NCBI GenBank assembly: GCA_947259235.1
Contig: CAMYLL010000098.1
Coordinates: 1-8,124 of the forward strand
DNA: 8,124 nucleotides
Direction: 5' to 3'
DNA from: an uncultured Pseudodesulfovibrio sp.
GTDB lineage: Bacteria; Desulfobacterota; Desulfovibrionia; Desulfovibrionales; Desulfovibrionaceae
Part shown: piece after piece, positions 6,032 to 8,124 of the stretch
Layout: each line of letters starts with the position of its first letter
How positions within the stretch are numbered: the first letter of the stretch is position 1
Program-made: the position numbers and the translations under genes
The notes under the pieces: model-generated
Told to the model about the DNA's origin: nothing
What the model saw: only the letters and a program-made list of their open reading frames with translations
Database searches by the model: none

Positions 6032-7563
6032 GTGGAGAACTCCTTTGCCGCTCGAGGCAGCATATCTGCAATTTCCGAAGCCAGGTTGCCCCTGGCCGGG
6101 TAGTCTTCTTTGAGCAGTCGCCCCGCCAGTCCGTGCCAGCAGACGGCGAGGCAGGCCGCACGCAAGGGCGGCAGACCGCGTGCCATCAGTGATGCAATGA
6201 TGCCGGAGAGCACGTCGCCGGAACCGCCTACGGCGAGATTGGGCTCGCAGAACGGGCTCAGGCACGTGGTGTTTCGGTCGGCCACGATGGTTCCGGCCCC
6301 TTTGAGCACCAGCGTTGCGGCACTGAACTCAACGAACAATTGCGCGGCGGCGAGTCTTTCGGCTTGAATTTCTGTTGTGTTTTTGGAAATAAGTTTTGCC
6401 ATTTCACCTGGATGCGGCGTCAGAACAGTCGTGTCGGGGAGCCCGGGAATGCAGTCCGGAAGCTGAGCCAGGCAAAACAGCGCGTCGGCGTCCAGGACCG
6501 CGTGCGTTGGACACTTTGCAACAAACGCCTTGAAGAAATCAACTGTTTTCACATCCCTGCCCAGGCCGGGGCCGACCACCACGGCGTCGAATCGGTCGAG
6601 CTCTTTCAGAAGAATCTTCATCAACTCCGGGGTCCATTGATCCCCTGAGCCAAGGGGGAGGGTCATGATATCCGGCGAACCGCCCTTGATGCTGTCTGCC
6701 AGCTCGCCGGGGCAGGCCACGGTGACCAGTCCGGCCCCGGAGCGCAGGGCGCCCATGGCCGCCAGCCGGGGCGCGCCGGTCAGCCCGGGCGAACCGCCGA
6801 TGATCAGGACGTGCCCTGCGCCGCCCTTGTGCATGTCCGGAGCGGAGTTCGGGATGAGGCGCATGATGTCTTCGGAAATGAGCTGATGGTGTGCCGGATG
6901 CTCCCGGATGACACAGGCCGGGATACCGATGGGGCGTACATGGAGCGCGCCGGTGAATCGGGCCGCTCCCGGCAGGGCAAGGCCGAGCTTTGCGGCCTGG
7001 AAGGTCACCGTGGCGTCGGCTTCCACGGCTTCCGGCTGGGCGTGTCCCGTCAGGCCGTTCAGGCCCGAAGGGATGTCCAGGGACAGGACGAAGGCGTGTC
7101 TGCCCAGGGTGTTGATGTCTCTGACCAGGCGCAGAGTATCGGGCCGCAAGGCTCCGGCAAAGCCTGTGCCCAGCACGCCGTCCACGATGATGTCCGGCTG
7201 GGGAAGGTCGGCGGCGGCGAAGGTGTCGAGGTGCTTGAGAGGGACGCCGGTCTTTTGCGCCCAGGTCAGGTGGGCCCTGGTTTCGCCCCGGTAGCGCTTC
7301 TTCGGACGGGAGTGGAAGACCGTGACCCGGGCGTCGAGGTCGACGAGATGGCGGGCCATGGCAAAGGCGTCGCCGCCGTTGTTGCCCGGTCCGGCAAAGC
7401 AGAATATTTCGCGTCCGGCCACAGGGCCGAAGGCGTCGACCAGGACGGCCACGGCCTCGCGCGCGGCGGATTCCATGAGGGTCGCGCCGGGGATGCCGAT
7501 GGACTCGATGGTCAGCCGGTCCCAGGTTGCCATTTCGGCCGGGGTGGGCAGCGGAAGCAACAT
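6025..7563 (-). CDS. nnr: Bifunctional NAD(P)H-hydrate epimerase / ADP-dependent NAD(P)H-hydrate dehydratase
   Basis: This 512-residue metabolite-repair enzyme restores NADH and NADPH from their hydrated, redox-dead forms. The N-terminal YjeF_N epimerase domain (1-about 220) carries GPGNNGGDAFAMARHL (58-73), DGVLGTGFAGALR (128-140) and SLDIPSGLNG (161-170). The C-terminal ribokinase-like dehydratase domain (about 230-510) carries HKGGAGHVLIIGGSPG (245-260), VVGPGLGRD (329-337), VLDADAL (356-362), TPHPGEMAKL (382-391) and NLAVGGSGDVLSGI (442-455), the ADP-binding and catalytic GSGD region. Both halves look intact, as in the E. coli fused protein. The start at 7563 is preferred because AAGGAG stands 5 nt upstream and the protein then begins MLLPLPTPAEMATWD, like relatives. 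An ATG at 7587 has an AGGAG only 2 nt away. The gene overlaps the CBS gene by 7 nt and follows acpS by 29 nt. Confidence 0.95.
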   Translation of the reverse strand: MLLPLPTPAEMATWDRLTIESIGIPGATLMESAAREAVAVLVDAFGPVAGREIFCFAGPGNNGGDAFAMARHLVDLDARVTVFHSRPKKRYRGETRAHLTWAQKTGVPLKHLDTFAAADLPQPDIIVDGVLGTGFAGALRPDTLRLVRDINTLGRHAFVLSLDIPSGLNGLTGHAQPEAVEADATVTFQAAKLGLALPGAARFTGALHVRPIGIPACVIREHPAHHQLISEDIMRLIPNSAPDMHKGGAGHVLIIGGSPGLTGAPRLAAMGALRSGAGLVTVACPGELADSIKGGSPDIMTLPLGSGDQWTPELMKILLKELDRFDAVVVGPGLGRDVKTVDFFKAFVAKCPTHAVLDADALFCLAQLPDCIPGLPDTTVLTPHPGEMAKLISKNTTEIQAERLAAAQLFVEFSAATLVLKGAGTIVADRNTTCLSPFCEPNLAVGGSGDVLSGIIASLMARGLPPLRAACLAVCWHGLAGRLLKEDYPARGNLASEIADMLPRAAKEFSTC

Positions 7564-7568
7564 GCGCT

Positions 7569-7574
7569 CTCCTT
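7569..7574 (-). promoter_or_regulatory. Ribosome binding site that sets the nnr start
   Basis: On the minus strand AAGGAG (7574-7569) stands 5 nt before the ATG at 7563. The competing ATG at 7587 is preceded by AGGAG with only 2-nt spacing, overlapping the acpS stop codon. Spacing therefore favours the downstream start. Confidence 0.7.
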
Positions 7575-7592
7575 GGTCCGGTTCCATGGCTC

Positions 7593-7967
7593 CTATCCCT
7601 CCAGTACCACTGTGGCTGCGGCCGTGTCTCGGGAGTGGGTCAGCGAGATGTGTCCGCCCGTGACGCCGAGTCGGGCGCAGACCTCAAGCCCGCGTCCGAG
7701 AAAGGCTATGCCGGGCTTGCCTTCCGGGCCGTGGAGAATCTCCACGCATTTGAAGTGGACGCCATCGGCAAAGCCGGTTCCAAGGGCCTTGACCGCCGCC
7801 TCCTTGCCTGCGAACAGGGCGGCGAGGCGAGGTACCGGGTCGCGCTTGGGCAGCTGGGCCAGCTCTCCTTCGGTCAGGATTTTCTTCGCGAACTGGCGGC
7901 CGTACCGCTCCCACAGGGCGCGGATGCGGTCCACCTCCGCGAGGTCGAGGCCGAGTCCCTTGATCAT
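7593..7967 (-). CDS. acpS: Holo-[acyl-carrier-protein] synthase
   Basis: This 124-residue phosphopantetheinyl transferase moves the 4'-phosphopantetheine arm of CoA onto the serine of apo-ACP, activating it for fatty-acid synthesis in the cytoplasm. The AcpS signature is complete: GLDLAEVDRI near the N-terminus with the metal-binding Asp8, and FAGKEAAVKALGTG (52-65) with catalytic Glu56. HISLTHSRDTAAATVVLE at the C-terminus forms the trimer-interface strand. Length is typical of the short group I enzymes. The ATG at 7967 has AGGAG 5 nt upstream, overlapping the pdxJ stop codon, so the two are probably coupled. The pdxJ-acpS order is common in proteobacteria, which supports both calls. Confidence 0.96.
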   Translation of the reverse strand: MIKGLGLDLAEVDRIRALWERYGRQFAKKILTEGELAQLPKRDPVPRLAALFAGKEAAVKALGTGFADGVHFKCVEILHGPEGKPGIAFLGRGLEVCARLGVTGGHISLTHSRDTAAATVVLEG

Positions 7968-7975
7968 GCCCTCTC

Positions 7976-8124
7976 CTAGTCCGTGAAGGTACGGATGATG
8001 GCAACCATGTCCCGTACGGCGCGGTCCAGGCCCATGAAGATGGCCCGGGCCATGATCGCATGGCCGATGGAAAATTCCGTGATGCCCTGGACGTCCTTGA
8101 AGGCGAGGATGTTGCGGTAATTCA
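7976..8124 (-). CDS. pdxJ: Pyridoxine 5'-phosphate synthase, C-terminal end (partial at window end)
   Basis: Reading the minus strand from the window edge gives 49 codons ending in TAG (7978-7976). The peptide includes LNYRN-like NYRNILAF at its beginning, then [26 protein letters not shown]. This matches the last barrel strand and helix of PdxJ, where NIGHAIIARAVFVGL is characteristic. PdxJ condenses 1-deoxyxylulose 5-phosphate with 3-amino-2-oxopropyl phosphate to give pyridoxine 5'-phosphate, the last ring-forming step of DXP-dependent vitamin B6 synthesis. The start and most active-site residues lie outside the window. The stop is 8 nt before the acpS ATG, and adjacency to acpS supports the identification. 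Confidence 0.9.
   Translation of the reverse strand, partial: NYRNILAFKDVQGITEFSIGHAIMARAIFMGLDRAVRDMVAIIRTFTD

Noticed and set aside
5360..6103. Plus-strand open frame of 247 codons opposite tsaE and the CBS gene
   Set aside because: It spans two well-supported minus-strand genes antisense to them, and its translation shows no family features.
6032..6265. N-terminal extension of the CBS protein in the same frame
   Set aside because: The extra residues are Arg-rich and overlap conserved nnr coding sequence. A good AAAGGAG site supports the ATG at 6031 instead.
6340..6420. AT-rich patch within nnr as a possible insertion or promoter
   Set aside because: The stretch encodes conserved dehydratase sequence (TPHPGEMAKL and the following helix) with the frame intact. 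It is local codon composition only.
6811..7986. Long plus-strand open frame (391 codons) opposite nnr and acpS
   Set aside because: It runs antisense through two genes with complete family motifs. Its translation is low-complexity and Gly/Arg/Val-rich, with no recognisable domain, as expected for the shadow of GC-rich coding DNA.

Overview
This window looks like chromosomal core DNA from a moderately GC-rich Gram-negative bacterium. The protein flavour and gene order (gap, an EAL/HDOD protein, and a pdxJ-acpS-nnr-CBS-tsaE-lysC-cimA run) suggest a sulfate-reducing relative of Desulfovibrio/Pseudodesulfovibrio. That placement is inference from recognition, not from a marker gene. No mobile element, CRISPR array, rRNA or tRNA is visible.

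Layout. The plus strand begins with the C-terminal part of glyceraldehyde-3-phosphate dehydrogenase, closed by a strong intrinsic terminator (429-460). An AT-rich spacer with possible promoter elements follows. Next comes a 412-residue protein with a degenerate EAL domain and an HDOD domain (667-1905). A convergent intergenic stretch (1906-2231) holds a cluster of short GC-rich inverted repeats and a terminator for the opposite strand. From 2232 to the window end everything is on the minus strand. In transcription order these are the pdxJ 3' end, acpS, nnr, a two-CBS-domain protein, tsaE, lysC and cimA. Spacings range from a 7-nt overlap to about 29 nt, so this is very probably one operon whose promoter lies beyond the window.

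How the genes work together. The minus-strand operon mixes cofactor and housekeeping functions with amino-acid synthesis. The first group covers pyridoxal phosphate synthesis, acyl-carrier-protein activation, NAD(P)HX repair and t6A tRNA modification. The second group is aspartate kinase, the entry to Lys/Thr/Met, and citramalate synthase, a threonine-independent entry to isoleucine. The CBS protein may be an adenylate-responsive regulatory module but its target is unknown.

The most notable signal is inside lysC. A perfect AGGAGG Shine-Dalgarno sequence sits 8 nt before an in-frame ATG just ahead of the ACT domains. This suggests that a separate regulatory (beta) subunit is translated from within the gene, as known for some Gram-positive aspartokinases. 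I see no evidence for an entirely new biological system. The rest reads as ordinary, well-preserved core genome.
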